Source: Lichenostomus cassidix
Taxonomy: Eukaryota; Chordata; Aves; Passeriformes; Meliphagidae
Direction of reading: 5' to 3'
Length of the DNA stretch: 64,000 nucleotides
Assembly (NCBI GenBank): GCA_008360975.2
Contig: CM039202.1
Coordinates: 2,750,675 to 2,814,674 of the forward strand
The notes under the pieces were generated by a model. The model did no database searches. It was not told the DNA's origin and saw only the letters and a program-made list of their open reading frames with translations. Positions within the stretch are counted from its first letter, which is position 1, and the number at the start of each line of letters is the position of its first letter. Below, in pieces: positions 30,076-42,611 of the stretch. Made by a program: the position numbers and the translations under genes.

Positions 30076-32615
30076 AAAATTAGCACAGCTAATCCTCAGG
30101 GAACAGGAAAGCAGCAAAGCTCCAGTGGGGTTTTTAGAGCCCAAACCTGACTTGTGGATGTCCAAAGTGCTTCCCAATGCCACATCCTCTTTCTAACCTC
30201 CAACCCCTCCAGGGGAGGCCAAATAAGATGAGGCTTGGAAATTACAACAGGCCAAGGATTTCCCTGACATCCTGCAAAACAAAACGTCCTGGATGAAAGT
30301 TTTCCCTGCTGTTCTGGATTCTGTCTTCAACAGCTGCTTAAAACTGCATTTTCATTACCCTGAGGAGGTTTGCTTACCTGATGCCCTTTTTCCTGACACA
30401 CTCTGGCACTCACACACACTCCTCCCCATTCCTGTTTTTACCATTTTTTACCCTTTTTCTGTGGAAATGCTGGTTCTCCTCATTCCAAAGGCTGTGGAAA
30501 AACTCCACTGTCAGGTTTAACTTATTAGCTCTCCCTAACAAAGGGCCGGAGAAGTTGGTTTTGCATTAAATGCCATTAAATATTAACATGTTTACACAGC
30601 AATGCCAGCCTGCAGTTACACACAGCCCTGGAGTGTTCCTGCCTGCTTTTCCTGGAGGATTCCAGGCTGAGTTCATGGCTTTTCCTATGACTTCCCCCAG
30701 CACAGATGCAGCTGGTGGCTGAAATGCCCCTGCTCTGTTCTAGGAACTGCCAAACGAGTTCCTTCCAGCAGCACCGCAGATGTTTTGAGTGATTTTGTGC
30801 TGAAACAAAGCCAGAGCTCTCCGATGAGCATCAGTCCTGTGGGGCTGGAGAGATGCTGAGATGCTTTGCCAGCCCTGGCATGGCTCAGCTGCCAAAATAT
30901 GCCTGATTTTAGGAAAAAAACCCCATGTAGGTATCTAATTCTGCCTGGATTCTGCTGTGGGGAAGGTTTTGGCAAATAAAACGATGTAGGATTGGCTGGT
31001 TTCATGTTAATCCTCCAATCTGTGTGTGTGCAGCCCTGCTTGGGAGTGAACCAGATCCGGGCACGAGGTTTGATCCAATTTGCTGTGGTTTTACCCCAAA
31101 ACGTGGCAAATATGAGGTGGGAAGGAGCAGAAAAATGAAGCTTCATCTTGCACAGATGATGATTTTCTGAGAGCAGAGATGTCAGCTGGTGCCCTGAACT
31201 CCTGGGGAATTTCCTCCACAGAATTTCCTCCACGGTGGAGAGAAGGGTTAATCTGTGGGCCAAAGCTTGTGCTGTGGCTGCAGCAGAAATGCAGGGGTTT
31301 AATCATGAGAAAATAATCCTTAGGCAATTTAGATTTGGTTTAATTTGACTTTCCACCTCGATCCCAATCTCCGAATTTTCCCCCCTGAGCTCAGGGTTGT
31401 GTTTTGGAAGGGCAGCACCCTGCCAGAGATCTCAACTGGGAAGGATTTCTCCATCCACTTAGAAAAAAAAAGATTTAATTACTTTGATAAAACTGGGAGT
31501 TGGTTTGCATCTTCTCGCTCCCAGGGCAGTGCTGTCCTTTCTCTTGTGTTAAATAACTTTAACACCAGTTTGCATCACCACCCTGTCTCTAAACGTGTGC
31601 TGAGGTGTCTGTTCTTTGGGGAACTTTGGGTAAATATTTAGGAATCCTGATAAAAATCCATTTTGTTTAATTAGTGCCTCAATTACGCTGGGAATTACCC
31701 CGGAGCACAGAACATTTGTTTCCGCAGTTGTGAGTCAGAGTGGATGGGAGAAATCTGAGATAATGACAGAGTTGCTCATAGCCCAGAAGTCTGAAAGACT
31801 CTGAAAGGAGTTTATTTAGGGTGGAAACACCAGGTAAAAACTCCCCAAACCCTCCCAGGGGAAAATCCCAAATTCACCTGCTGGGAATGCAAACCCCACG
31901 AGGCTCCTTCCCCAGTTCCCTGCCTGGCTGCAGTGGGGATTTGCTGTGGGAGGCTTGCCAGAGCTGTGCAGCCTCAGGGCTTGATAATGGATGATCTAAT
32001 CTGGTGTTGGTGGCAGGAAAATAAAAATCAGGGCTCTTGGAAGGTCGACAGGCAGCATTTCTGCTCTTGTGCTTGTCGTTGCTCTGCAATGGCTCGGCGA
32101 GTGTTGGGAAATAAACGTGGGTTTTGATCCCAGTTTGATGCAATTTCTGTGTAATTTATCCACCTCTTCATCTCTGTTTGCATCGCAGGCAAAACGCTGG
32201 GGAAGGGAAACAGAAGCTCTGACTTGTAGAAGGCTTTGTTTTCCAAATTTCCCGTTTCTAAACAGCATCGCTACCAAATCTCACTCATCCTGGGGGGAAG
32301 AAAAGGTTTTCCTACATCATAATTAGCACTGAAAAAAAATGCAGTTTTGCCAAGTAGGTGTAGGAACATTTTAAATGCCATCAGTTTTGGAGAAGGCAGG
32401 ATGCAGAACATGTTTGCTCAGGGCTGCCAGACAGTGTTTACTAAAGCAGATGATGCTGGTGGGTTTTGCCTGATGCTTTTCTCTCCTCACAGGCTGCAGA
32501 ACCCTTTTGTTCAGAGCTTTGCTGTCACCAAATTCCCTCTGCAGAGCTGCAGGATTCCCTACAAAGCAAAGGAGTTCTGCTCTGGTTTGGGTTTTGAAGA
32601 CTAATTTTGGGCTGG
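30076..32615. other. Unique non-coding sequence, no gene supported
   Basis: 2.5 kb of ordinary non-repetitive DNA. The longest frame is a 192-codon minus-strand frame at 31,263-30,685 with no recognisable domain and no clear exon borders. Confidence 0.5.
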
Positions 32616-32617
32616 GG

Positions 32618-32760
32618 GAAGAATCCCGGAATGGTTTGGGTGGGAAGGACCTAAAAGCCACCAAGTGCCACCTCTGCCATGGCAGGGAAATCTCCACTGT
32701 CCCAGGGTGCTCCAAGCCCTGTCCAGCCTGGCCTGGGATGGAGAAAAAGCCTTTTGATTC
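32618..32760 (-). mobile_element. CR1 LINE 3' fragment (reverse orientation)
   Basis: CGGAATGGTTTGGGTGGGAA, then GGACCTAAAAGCCACCAAGT, CCATGGCAGGGAAATCTCC and GGTGCTCCAAGCCCTGTCCA follow the reverse complement of the avian CR1 3' end in order. This is the best-preserved CR1 piece in the window. Confidence 0.75.
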
Positions 32761-33475
32761 ACATTCTTTAGAGAACGAGGATTTTTATTTGGATTTAGCA
32801 CTAGATGGGGCTAAAGGACTAAAAAGAAGTGAAAAAAAACCCAACTGGCTGAGCCGTGAGATGTGAAAACCTTCGGGAAAAGCAGAGGGAAAATCAGTGG
32901 GGTGATGGATGCTGTTGGGGTGTTTTCACTCGGGTTTAGGAGAGAAAGCAGAGCCTGTGAGGTGTTGGGCTGTCAGCACTCCTGAGGGGTCAGGGAGGTG
33001 CTGTGGGCTGGGCTGAGGTGTAAACCATGAGTAGGACATGTTGGGCAGCAGCTCTCGGCTGGGGGATCCTGATTTCTGACCAAATGATGGATTTTTAATT
33101 GATTCTTTTCCTGAGTGGTATCAAGGGGACTTGGAAAAGCAGAATTTCCTCATCTTCCAACCTGCAGCGTCCAGGAATTCTCCTGAAATGGCCCCAGGAG
33201 ACACAACTGAGGGGGAAAGAGACAATCTTGGTGTGGATGAGATCATTTTTACATTAATTATTTCAGTGTTCTACTGGGTGACTTTTTATTTGTCATTTCT
33301 GCTTCCAAAACACACCAGAAACCTCCTGGTTAGGTTGTTACTCACTGGAATTTCCCTCCTTCCTGTCCTATCCAGGTAAAAAACCTGTTGGTTATCAGAT
33401 GAAACAGGGAAATAACAAATTTACTCTCAAACACAATATCCCTTGACTGCCATGGTTAAGAATCTTAACTCTCCT
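32761..33475. other. Unique spacer, no gene seen
   Basis: Non-repetitive. An 82-codon frame at 33,131-33,379 begins with TTG and has a hydrophobic stretch but no splice or family support. Confidence 0.5.
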
Positions 33476-33479
33476 TATC

Positions 33480-34735
33480 CATCCTATTGCAAATTGTACT
33501 CATTAATCCCACTGCAAAATATCTTTATAAATCCCACTGTAAACTATCTTTATCAATCCCACTGCAAATTGCATTTATCAATCCCACTGCAAATTTTATC
33601 AATCCCACTGTAAACTCTCTTTATCCATCCCACTGCAAATTGCATTTATCAATCCCACTGCAAATTTTATCAATCCCACTGTAAACTCTCTTTATCCATC
33701 CCACTGTAAACTATTTTATCAATCCCATTGAAAATTATATTTATCAATCCCACTGAAAATTATATTTAGCAATCCCACTGCAAACTATTTTATCAATCCC
33801 ACTGCAAATTATCCTAATCAATCCCATTGAAAATTATATTTATCAATCCCACTGCAAAATATCCTTATCAATCCCATTGCAAACTATCCTTATCAATCCC
33901 ATTGAAAATTATATTTATCAGTCCCACTGCAAATTTTATCAATCCCACTGCAAAATCTCTTTATCCATCCCACTGCAAACTATTTTATCAATCCCACTGC
34001 AAATTATCCTTATCAATCCCATTGAAAATTTTATTTATCAGTCCCACTGCAAATTGTATTTATCAATCCCACTGCAAATTGTATTTATCAATCCCACTGC
34101 AAATTGTATTTATCAATCCCACTGCAAACTATTTTATCAATCCCACTGTAAACTATCCTTATCAATCCAATTGAAAATTGGATTTATCTATCCCACTGCA
34201 AATTATCCTTATCAATCCCATTGAAAATTTTATTTATCAGTCCCACTGCAAAATATCCTTATCAATCCCATTGCAAAATATCCTTATCAATCCCACTGAA
34301 AATTATATTTAGCAATCCCACTGTAAACTATCCTTATCAATCCCACTGCAAATTGTATTTATCCATCCCACTGCAAATTACCCTTATCAATACCATTGAA
34401 AATTATATTTATCAATCTCACTGCAAACTATTTTTTTGAATCCCACTTCAAATTGTATTTATCAATCCCACTGCAAACTATCCTTATCAATCCCATTGCA
34501 AACTATCCTTATCAATCCCACTGCAAATTATCCTTATCAATCCCATTGAAAATTATATTTATCAGTCCCACTGCAAATTGTATTTATCAATCTCACTGCA
34601 AACTATCCTTATCAATCCCACTGCAAACTATTTTATCAATCCCACTGCAAACTATCCTTATCAATCCCACTGCAAATTGTATTTATCCATCCCACTGCAA
34701 ACTATCCTTATCAATCCCCCGGCAAAGATCTGCTG
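33480..34735. repeat. 23-26-bp minisatellite ATCAATCCCACTGCAAATTATCCTT, about 48 copies
   Basis: A unit of 23-26 bases built on TATCAATCCCACTGCAAA repeats for 1.25 kb, with TATCC/TGTATT/TATATT/TTT variants and CATTGAAAA substitutions. Frames of SIPLQIVFINPTANC type are artefacts. Confidence 0.92.
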
Positions 34736-34739
34736 CTGC

Positions 34740-34990
34740 ACCATTTTTTCCCTGCATTAACCTGAGTGGTTTTTGTGTGCAAACAAAGATTTCAGTAAAA
34801 CTCAACGACCAGCTGTTTTCTCATTTGCTCCGCGAGTGTGGAAACATTTAATGAAATTGCTTATGGTTTAGCGATTTGTATGACACAAACAATATTTCCC
34901 TTCTGTCAGACCCGGGCCAATCTGCAATTGCTTGAGGATGTAAACACGAGCAAACAAACCCAAACAATTTAAATTAAATGCCTAATGTAC
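34740..34990. other. Unique AT-biased block, candidate conserved non-coding element
   Basis: Between two arrays lies a clean stretch of complex sequence with features such as TGTGCAAACAAAG and TGACACAAACAATATTTCCC (forkhead-like AAACAA cores). It looks unlike its repetitive neighbours. Conservation cannot be judged here. Confidence 0.2.
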
Positions 34991-35490
34991 CTGGGGAGAG
35001 ATTATCTGCTCTGCTTGCATCTTCCCTCCAAATCTGCTCGCGGTTGGGGATCCTGTTTGTTGCTCAGTGGTTTATTGCACAAATATTTCGGTGCTGAGGG
35101 ATTAACAAGGGTGAGAGGATGGGCATTTTTGGAGGGAAGGACTGAAGAAATCCAGGATACTTTTAAAGGTGTGGTTTCATGGTGGAAAAATGAAATATCC
35201 TGAGTTGGAAGGGTGATGGGATGTTGGGAGAAGAGGGAAAAGAGGACTCATCACTGGGGCAGGGAGGAGATTTTAGTGCACAATTCCCATTTCCCTCAGG
35301 ATAGTGCTGCAGCCTGGATGTTCTGGACTTTGCAGCTGATTTTGGGGTCATTTTTGGTGTGAGAATTTCCCTTCCTCTGTCCATCTGTGGTGTGGTGGGA
35401 TGGAGATGTCTGTGTGGGTCAGGGTTTGCCTTTCTCTCGTTTCTGTGCCAAGAACTCTGCTCTTGAGCTCTTTACCATCCCAGAGGAGCT
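34991..35490. other. Unique spacer, no gene seen
   Basis: Mixed sequence without repeats or exon-like frames. Confidence 0.45.
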
Positions 35491-35494
35491 GTGG

Positions 35495-35635
35495 AATCCC
35501 TGCATCCCTGGAAGTGTCCCAGGCCTGCTTGGAACATCCTGGGATGGTTTAAAATGTCCCAAGGTGGAACTGGATGAGTTTTAATGTCCCTTCAGCCCCA
35601 AACCCCTCTGGAATTCTACAATCCACCCTTTTATT
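35495..35635 (+). mobile_element. CR1 LINE 3' fragment
   Basis: CCCTGGAAGTGTCCCAGGCC, then GGATGGTTTAAAATGTCCC, TGGATGAGTTTTAATGTCCC and CTCTGGAATTCTAC follow the sense-strand order of the avian CR1 3' end. Confidence 0.65.
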
Positions 35636-35935
35636 CGCCAATATTAGGGCCTTGAAACCTTTACAAGTGAGTAGCAAGGAGAGCCTTTGCATCCAGGGGG
35701 AAAAAATAAAAGAGAGAGAGGAAATTCAGGATGAATTTGCAAAAGCTGGAGACCTTATGGAATCCTAAAATCTGCTTTTCTGCAAGGGGAGAATGTGGCA
35801 CTGAGACCTCAGGCTGTCCCCTCAGGCTGTGCCAAACAGACCTGTCAGCTTTCCAGAGACATCCCTGTGAGCATTAGGGTCACTCAGGCTGGGAGGAAGG
35901 TGGTTAATTATCAATTAGGGGACATTCCTAATTGG
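35636..35935. other. Unique spacer before the pentamer array
   Basis: No gene or repeat recognised. Confidence 0.4.
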
Positions 35936-35937
35936 GG

Positions 35938-36295
35938 GGGGGAAGGGAAGGGAAGGGAAGGGAAGGGAAGGGAAGGGAAGGGAAGGGAAGGGAAGGGAAG
36001 GGAAGGGAAGGGAAGGGAAGGGAAGGGAAGGGAAGGGAAGGGAAGGGAAGGGAAGGGAAGGGAAGGGAAGGGAAGGGAAGGGAAGGAAAGGAAAGGAAAG
36101 GAAAGGAAAGGAAAGGAAAGGAAAGGAAAGGAAAGGAAAGGAAAGGAAAGGAAAGGAAAGGAAAGGAAAGGAAAGGAAAGGAAAGGAAAGGAAAGGAAAA
36201 AGGAAAGGAAAGGAAAGGAAAGGAAAGGAAAGGAAAGGAAAGGAAAGGAAAGGAAAGGAAAGGAAAGGAAAGGAAAGGAAAGGAAAGGAAAAAGG
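35938..36295. repeat. Pentanucleotide array (GGGAA)n followed by (GGAAA)n
   Basis: About 29 perfect GGGAA units (35,938 to about 36,083) change abruptly to about 42 GGAAA units (to about 36,292) with the 5-base phase kept across the switch. One slip occurs near 36,198. The plus strand is pure purine for about 355 bases. All open frames here are artefacts. Confidence 0.97.
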
Positions 36296-36299
36296 GAAG

Positions 36300-37140
36300 A
36301 AGGAGCTGCCATTGGAATATCACACCAGCTTTGGCATCAGACAGGCAGGAGCAATGCATTGAAGAGAGCAGCAGAAAGTCTGATGCCACCTACGCTCCTC
36401 CCATGCGAGTTTCAATTATAGCTCCGGACTTGGCTGAGCCGTGGCACTGAGCCCTCTGCTCAGACAGCTTTCCCACCACTCAAATCAGCTCCCGAGGGTG
36501 CTGTGGGGAGCAGGATGTTGAAATCAAACCCTGTTCGGAGGAGTCATCCCGGGTAGAGCCTCGGAATGAAGCTGAACCTCCGAGCAGGGCGCAGGAATTA
36601 AGCCAAATTGCGATTTTGTTTGATGTATTCCTCCGGTTTTTCCCGTTTCTGAGGGGAAGCTGGGAGGCAGCTCAGTTCAAGAAATGAACTTGTGACTGTG
36701 AGAGCTCTGTGGGTTTTTGCCAAGAGACAACTCTAATTGATTTCCTTGCGCTGGGAGAAGTTATTTTCGGGAAAACAGGGCATTCCTCACCGCGGATCCA
36801 AAGGGAATTTTCATCCTTTGGCAGAGGTGGAAAATTCTAATTTGAGCAAGCAAAAGGGTGAGACTTTGCAAAGCCTCACCTGGAGATTGCTGTGCTCAGG
36901 TTGGCTCGGTCTGCAGGCACTGGCACAGGAGAAATGTGCAGGAATGAATTTTCTGTCTTTTTGAGATGTGAAATTCTCCTTCTCCCCTCCGTTCTCTCCT
37001 GTCGAGGCACCGCAGGAGCCCACGGGGTGTCAGGAGAGGATGTGGGGAGTGACAGCAGCTCGGGAATGGAGTCTGGAGAGGTGAAAATAGCCTGGCAGTC
37101 TCGGTTAACTTATTCCTCTTTTTTTAAATTTTTTTAAAAA
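36300..37140. other. Unique sequence with modest CpG content, no gene supported
   Basis: Complex non-repetitive DNA. CpG dinucleotides are more frequent near 36,520-36,620 than elsewhere in the right half. No open frame with splice signals was found. Confidence 0.4.
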
Positions 37141-37269
37141 ATTTTTTTCCTGAGCCTTATTAAATATTTCACAGCTGAAGATGAACTCTGGTGGGATTGA
37201 AATGTCATCAGTGGGTTGGCTCTGCCAGCATCACCCTCCACCCAAGAGGGCTGAATGCAGGATTTTGAG

Positions 37270-37580
37270 TGTGTCCTTTGAGAACCCTTCTATTCTTCTT
37301 TTTTGTTTTAAATTTGGGATTTTTTGTGATTTTTTAATGTGATTTTTGTGATTTAATGTGATTTTTAAATGTGATTTTTTGGGGTTTTTTTGTTTGTTTG
37401 GTGGGGATTTTTATTTGGTTTTGGGGGTTTTTTGGGTTTTGGTTTTTTGTTTGTTTTCTATTTTGTTTGGATTTTTTATTTGTTCATTTTTTGTTTGTTT
37501 GGCTGTTTGGTTTTTTTACTTTAAAATACTTCTAAAACTTTCAAAATTGATTGGGTTTTTTTGGTTTTTTTGTTTTCAAA
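37270..37580. repeat. T/G low-complexity tract
   Basis: Runs of GGTTTTTTTG, TTTGTTTGTTT and GATTTTTTAATGTGATTTTT. Open frames are F/G/L-rich artefacts. Confidence 0.8.
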
Positions 37581-38055
37581 TTGAACTCCAGGCTTCGAGA
37601 CGAGTTGACACAAATCCCGGGGCAAAGAGGGAACTAAATACTGCCAGAGAAAAAACTTCCAATCCATGAAAATCTTTTTCACAGAACCATGGATTGCTTT
37701 GGGTCGAGAGGCACCCTCAGCACCACGGAGCTCCAACCCTCCCTGCCACTAAACCAGCCTGTTTTTCTCTAAAAACAAAAAGCAAACCCCCAAAAATTCT
37801 GGATGATTTCCTCATCCAACCACCTGGATGCCTCAGGATTGTTTTTTTCCGAGTGTCAGCTCCTGTTGAGGCTCAGGGAGCAGATGGAAGTGTGCCTGTC
37901 AGAGCAGAGCATTTATATTTGTGTTTCTTAATGCCAGACCAGTTTTAAAAGACAGAGACTTCCTAAAAGAAATGAGTCTTGAAATCTAAGCCTTGCTGGG
38001 TAACTAACCCAAATAACACCTTCCATTATTTAGGTTGTGAGCAATAAAAAATACT
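37581..38055. other. Unique spacer, no gene seen
   Basis: Non-repetitive sequence of ordinary composition. Confidence 0.45.
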
Positions 38056-38460
38056 CTTGGCTCACCACGGAGAGATTTCTCCATATATTCTCGTTTTTGC
38101 TGTAAAATTGATGAATCTGTAATGCACTGCATAATTAAACATTGCAGGGATATTGCTTTGGAGGACAAGCGAGTAATGAAGGGGATACAGTAAATTTTGG
38201 TGATTACAGATACAATTGGTTCGCCCAAGCACTGCATGATCTGCTCTGCAGGTTAAAAGAAAAAAAAAAACCCCAAAGAACACAATTTCCATTAAGCTCT
38301 GCGCTGCTCTGCTAGCAACGGATTAGGCTATTAAACTATATTTTTTCCATTAATAAAACAAATGTTAACGCACTGTTTGATGCTAATAACCAAACCATTG
38401 CTGGAAGCAAAGCTCCTGCCATTAACATTCATCACATCTCGCCTAGGCTGGGGATGAATT
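38056..38460. other. Unique AT-biased block, candidate conserved non-coding element
   Basis: A repeat-free 400-base block with homeodomain-type cores (GCATAATTAAACATTGCA, CCATTAATAAAACAAATG, GATGCTAATAACC) and no coding frame. The style resembles vertebrate developmental enhancers, but this is a visual impression only. Confidence 0.22.
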
Positions 38461-38875
38461 TGGGGTTTTTTTCCATCGAGGTGAGGTGGGAAGCACAGCA
38501 GGAACTTGCTGCCCTCTCAGCCTGCTCGTGTTTGCTGTGTTCTCGTGGACAAGGCTGATCAGAGAGCTGCAGAGAGCTAAACTTTAAACACATCCAACCA
38601 TCTGCTGCAGCACATCGCTGGCTTCATTAAATTGTATTAATTCTCACTGAGCCAAACCTGCTCACAGAGGCAGAAAGCTCTGCCTGTTTCCAGACTCCAC
38701 CAGCAGGCTGGGGATGCTCCACCAGCTCTCCTGGTGCTGCACAGACAAACATCTGCCTGCCCTGAGCTTTTTGCTTTGCAGCTTGTTTTGGGCATAGCCA
38801 GGGAAACCTGGAGCTGGAATTCCACCTCTCCTGGTGAATCCAGCATGGCTGGATGTGGCTGCCCTGCTGGGATGT
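38461..38875. other. Unique spacer, no gene seen
   Basis: Mixed sequence without recognisable features. Confidence 0.45.
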
Positions 38876-38879
38876 GTGT

Positions 38880-39645
38880 GTTGTTAGCAGGGTGTGGGGA
38901 TGGTTGAATACCTCGTCCAGCTGTTCATATGTTGGTTTTTACCTTGTTTAGGGACTTGGGAGAAAGTTCAGGAGGAAGAATTTGGTGTCTTCAGGGGGCT
39001 CAGACTGGCTGCCTTGCTGGGGTGTGGTGTGTGTGTTGTTATCAGGGTGTGGGAATGGTTTAATGCCTCGTCCAGCTGTTCATATCTTGATTTTTACCTT
39101 GTCCAGGGACTTGGGACAAAGTTCAGGAGTTCAGGAGGAACAGTCTGGTGTATTCAAGGGGCTCAGACTGGCTGCCTTGCTGTGGCGTGGTGTGTGTGTG
39201 CATTCATCAGGGCATGGGGATGGTTTAATACCTCATCCAGCTGCCCATGCCTTGATTTTTACCTCATCCAGGGACTTGGGAGAAAGTTCAGCAATTCAGG
39301 AGGAAGAACCTGGGGCCTTCAGGGGGCTCAGACTGGCTGCCTTGCTGGGATGGCTGTGTGTGTCATTATCAGGGTATAGGGATCACTGTCCAGCTGTTCA
39401 TATCCTGATTTTTACCTTTTCCAGGGACAAAGTCTGGGAATTCAGGAGGAAGAACTTTGACCCTTCAGGGGGCTGCCTCTCTGGGGTGAGTGTTTGTGCT
39501 GTTATCAGGGCATGGGGATGGTTTAATACCTCATCCAGCTGCTCATATCTTGATTTTTAACTTTTCCAGAGACTTGGGACAAAGTTCAGGAGCTCAGGAG
39601 GAAGAACTTTGACCCTCCAGGGGGCTCAGACTAGGTGCTGCTCAC
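38880..39645. repeat. 147-164-bp tandem repeat, about 5 copies
   Basis: GGGGCTCAGACTGGCTGCC recurs near 38,995, 39,159 and 39,323, with diverged copies near 39,470 and 39,622. Between them come TGTGTGTTGTTATCAGGG, GGTTTAATACCTCATCCAGC, TTGATTTTTACCTTGTCCAG and TTCAGGAGGAAGAA. Units diverge by point changes and 10-20-base indels. Confidence 0.88.
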
Positions 39646-40715
39646 TGCAAGGAGAGGCTCTGGGTTTTTTTTTTCCCCATCTCCTTGTCAGAGGTGGTTT
39701 TTCATTAACCCTTTCTCCCCTGGCACTGCTGCCAGCCGGCTGGGCACAGAGCAGGACAGGAAGCACCTGCACTCTGTTCATTGCTGCTGCTGTAAAACTG
39801 TGTGCAGCACAGAAATGGGGATGTTTGAATGCAAACAACCATAGCTGCAGATCAAATCCACCCCAAGGGGCTGGCTGGGGAGCAATTTGGGCGATGATAC
39901 ACTCCACATTTCCCCTCCCAGGCAGAGCAGAGGGCACAGGCAGCTCTGAAACATCAAAAATCCATTTCCAAGGCCTGCTGGAGCCCTGAAAACCACAGTG
40001 CAGCGCACAGGTGTCTGTCACTGATCACAAATAAACAAATTCGAGGGCCAAACAAGCTGCTGGGGTGTTGGGGCTGCAGGCACAGCTGTGCCCTCTCCAC
40101 CCAGAGCAGCGCTTTGTGCTCAAACGCTGCGAGGGAAGCGCAGTTGGCGAGTCAAAGGCAGCAAAACCCTTCTCCAGGCAGGTTCAAAGGGATGCTGCTG
40201 AGCCATTCAGCAGAACATTTCTGAGTCCTCCAGCAGCGCGGCTGCGTCAGTTCTCAAACGGATCAATTCTCAAATGCGCCAATTTACAAATGTGCCTCGC
40301 GGAGCAAACCCAGCCATTTACCAGGACGCTTCTGAAGCCTGCACAGACCTTAATTTGCCTTATCAAAGGATAATCTGCTGTGTCAAGGCTCGGGAGGAGG
40401 CTTGATTAAAAAGGCAGTTGAAGTGTGAATGCTGGCAGCTGAGTGGAGCAGGAGTAGTGTTTATTTAAATGCGTTTAATGAGTGATTTCGGTGACGTGGA
40501 TTTAGATTTGCAGCAGCGATTCTTCCTCCAGCAGGGCTCAGGTTTGCCTTTTGGGTTTGTCTTTTGCTGCTGAGATGATTTCTCTGCTCTGCTGCAGCCC
40601 CCAGGCTCCTGGGGTTAAACTCTGGACAAACCCAGCAGGTTCAGCACCCTGAGTTTTTTACTGAGAGCAGGGAAGGTCAGCAGCCTGGGATTTTGGGGTT
40701 TTGCTGTGCTGTCCT
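39646..40715. other. Unique sequence, no gene supported
   Basis: About 1.1 kb of complex DNA. The part near 40,080-40,380 is relatively CpG-rich and repeat-free. Frames of 126 and 131 residues overlap on opposite strands near 39,610-40,020 without splice support. Confidence 0.4.
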
Positions 40716-40719
40716 GGCA

Positions 40720-41480
40720 GGTTTTTTGGTCTCACAGTTGTCCTTGCCTTGTGTGAGCTCCAGGGCTCAGTTTGGGACAGTTCAGTTTCAGTTCTAACAG
40801 GATTTAAGAGAAGTATTTAAATTAAAATGAACACTTCTTTTTGGTCTCCCTGTTGTCCATCTGCAGGTTTGAAGTGAAGCCTTGCCTTGTGTGAGCTCCA
40901 GGGCTCAGCTTCAGTTCCAACGGGATTTATGAAAAATATTTAAATTAAAATGAGCAATCTTGGTTTTGGTCTCACTGCTGTCCTTGCCTTGTGTGAGGTC
41001 CAGGGCTCAGTCTGGGACAGAGCTCAGCTTCAGTTCTAACAGGATTTATGAAAAATATTTAAATTAAAATGAACAATCATGTTTTTTGGTCTCCCTGTTG
41101 TCCATCTGCAGAGTTGAGGTGAAGCCTGTGTGAGCTCCAGGGCTCAGCCTGGGACAGAGCTCAGTTTCAGTTCCAACAGGAATTATGAGAAGTATTTAAA
41201 TTAAAATGAACAACCTTGGTTTTGGCCTCACTGTTGTCCATCTGCAGGGTTGAGGTGAAGTCTTGCCTTGTGTGAGCTCCAGGGCTCAGCTTGGGACAGA
41301 GCTCAATTTCAGTTCTAAGAGGCTTTATGAAAAGTATTTAAATTAAAATGAACAATCTTGTTATTTGGTCTCACTGTTGTCCTTGCCTTGTGTGAGCTCC
41401 AGGGCTCAGTTTGGGACAGAGCTCAGCTTCAGTTCCAACAGAATTTATGAAAAGCATTTATATTAAAATGAACGATCTTA
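40720..41480. repeat. About 100-145-bp tandem repeat, 6 copies
   Basis: GTGTGAGCTCCAGGGCTCAG recurs near 40,752, 40,890, 40,993 (GTGTGAGGTCC), 41,127, 41,270 and 41,391. It is followed by GTTTCAGTTCTAACAGG, ATTTAAATTAAAATGAAC and TTTTGGTCTC...TGTTGTCC. The array ends in unique sequence near 41,480. Confidence 0.88.
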
Positions 41481-42605
41481 AAGCTGTGCTTGAAAAACAA
41501 ATTAAACCTCCTCCGACTCTTTTGGAATTGAGGATAAAAATTCCACTAGGCTGCAAATTATTATTCTTGGTAGGACAAATAAAAATAGATTTTTTTATCC
41601 AGAGCTTTGACGCCTTCAGCACTCAGCCTCACCCTGCTGGGTGCAGAGGGAGTGGCTGTTCATTCCTACCTGGAAATCTCCTTTGGGATCACAAATCCAC
41701 ATGGAATTATGGCAAAACCCCACTGCTGTTTGGAATAAAGCTCTAGCAGAAAACTCCTGATCCCTTTTCTCCCCATAACACTGTTGGGGAGAAACAGAAT
41801 AATGTTATGTAGTATTAAGTGAAGCAAATACATTGTGTTTGAATCCCTGCCCTGTAATTACACACGGCACAGTTCAGTAGCTGGAAACAAACCCAGTTTT
41901 GAATAAAATATGGTTGTTTCTGCTACCACTGCAACGCTTGGGCTTGTAATTTCCCTCTTGAGCAGTCTTTATTTTTTCTTTTCTGCAACACTTAAGTGGT
42001 CGTGCTTGGGTTTTATTAGTCTTTTTTTGTTTGCCGACACTCCTCAACACGTTCAAAGCGTCCCTTATTCAACTCGTGTAGTTTTAATTAAATTCAATAG
42101 AACATTTCTCCTTTCTGTATTAATGTACCTGTGTTGGCTCTCATAATACAGCCTCAAATGCTGTGAATTTTAAGATTCAGCCTCTTTCGTGAGAGAGAGA
42201 GGAGCATAAAGAGGGTGCAGCTGGTGAAACCAACTGTTGGAGCAGCTGATGAGTATAACCTCCTGCTCAGGTACAGAGCGTAAAACCCTGTTGTACAGAC
42301 AATTTCCTCCGGATTGAACGAGACCTGCAGTCTAATTCGTGGTTTTTAAAGGGTTTGTGTTGTTCAAAACTCCCTCTGGGGGAGGATTGTGCCTTTCTGC
42401 AGGGCACAGGGGTGAGCTCAGCCTCACCTGTGTGACGCAGCTGGTGGGCAGGAGGGGGAGATTCGCCAAAAATCCTATTAAAAACCTTGGGATTTTGGGG
42501 ATTCACCCCGGATTCACCTGCAGGAGATGGTGGTGGCAGTGATGGTGAATTTCTCACCCAAACTGACTCTGCTGCTGTAAATGAGCTCTGCCTTTTCTCT
42601 GAAGG
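41481..42605. other. Unique sequence, no gene supported
   Basis: Complex repeat-free DNA. A 144-codon minus-strand frame at 42,701-42,267 has no recognisable domain. Confidence 0.45.
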
Positions 42606-42611
42606 TGTGAG

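Noticed and set aside
30685..31263. 192-codon minus-strand frame
   Set aside because: No domain, no splice borders and no supporting context; chance length in unique DNA.
33131..33379. 82-codon frame with a hydrophobic stretch
   Set aside because: Begins at TTG; no supporting signals.
33480..34735. CRISPR-like regular array
   Set aside because: Units are contiguous 23-26-bp repeats without unique spacers, and the genome is eukaryotic.
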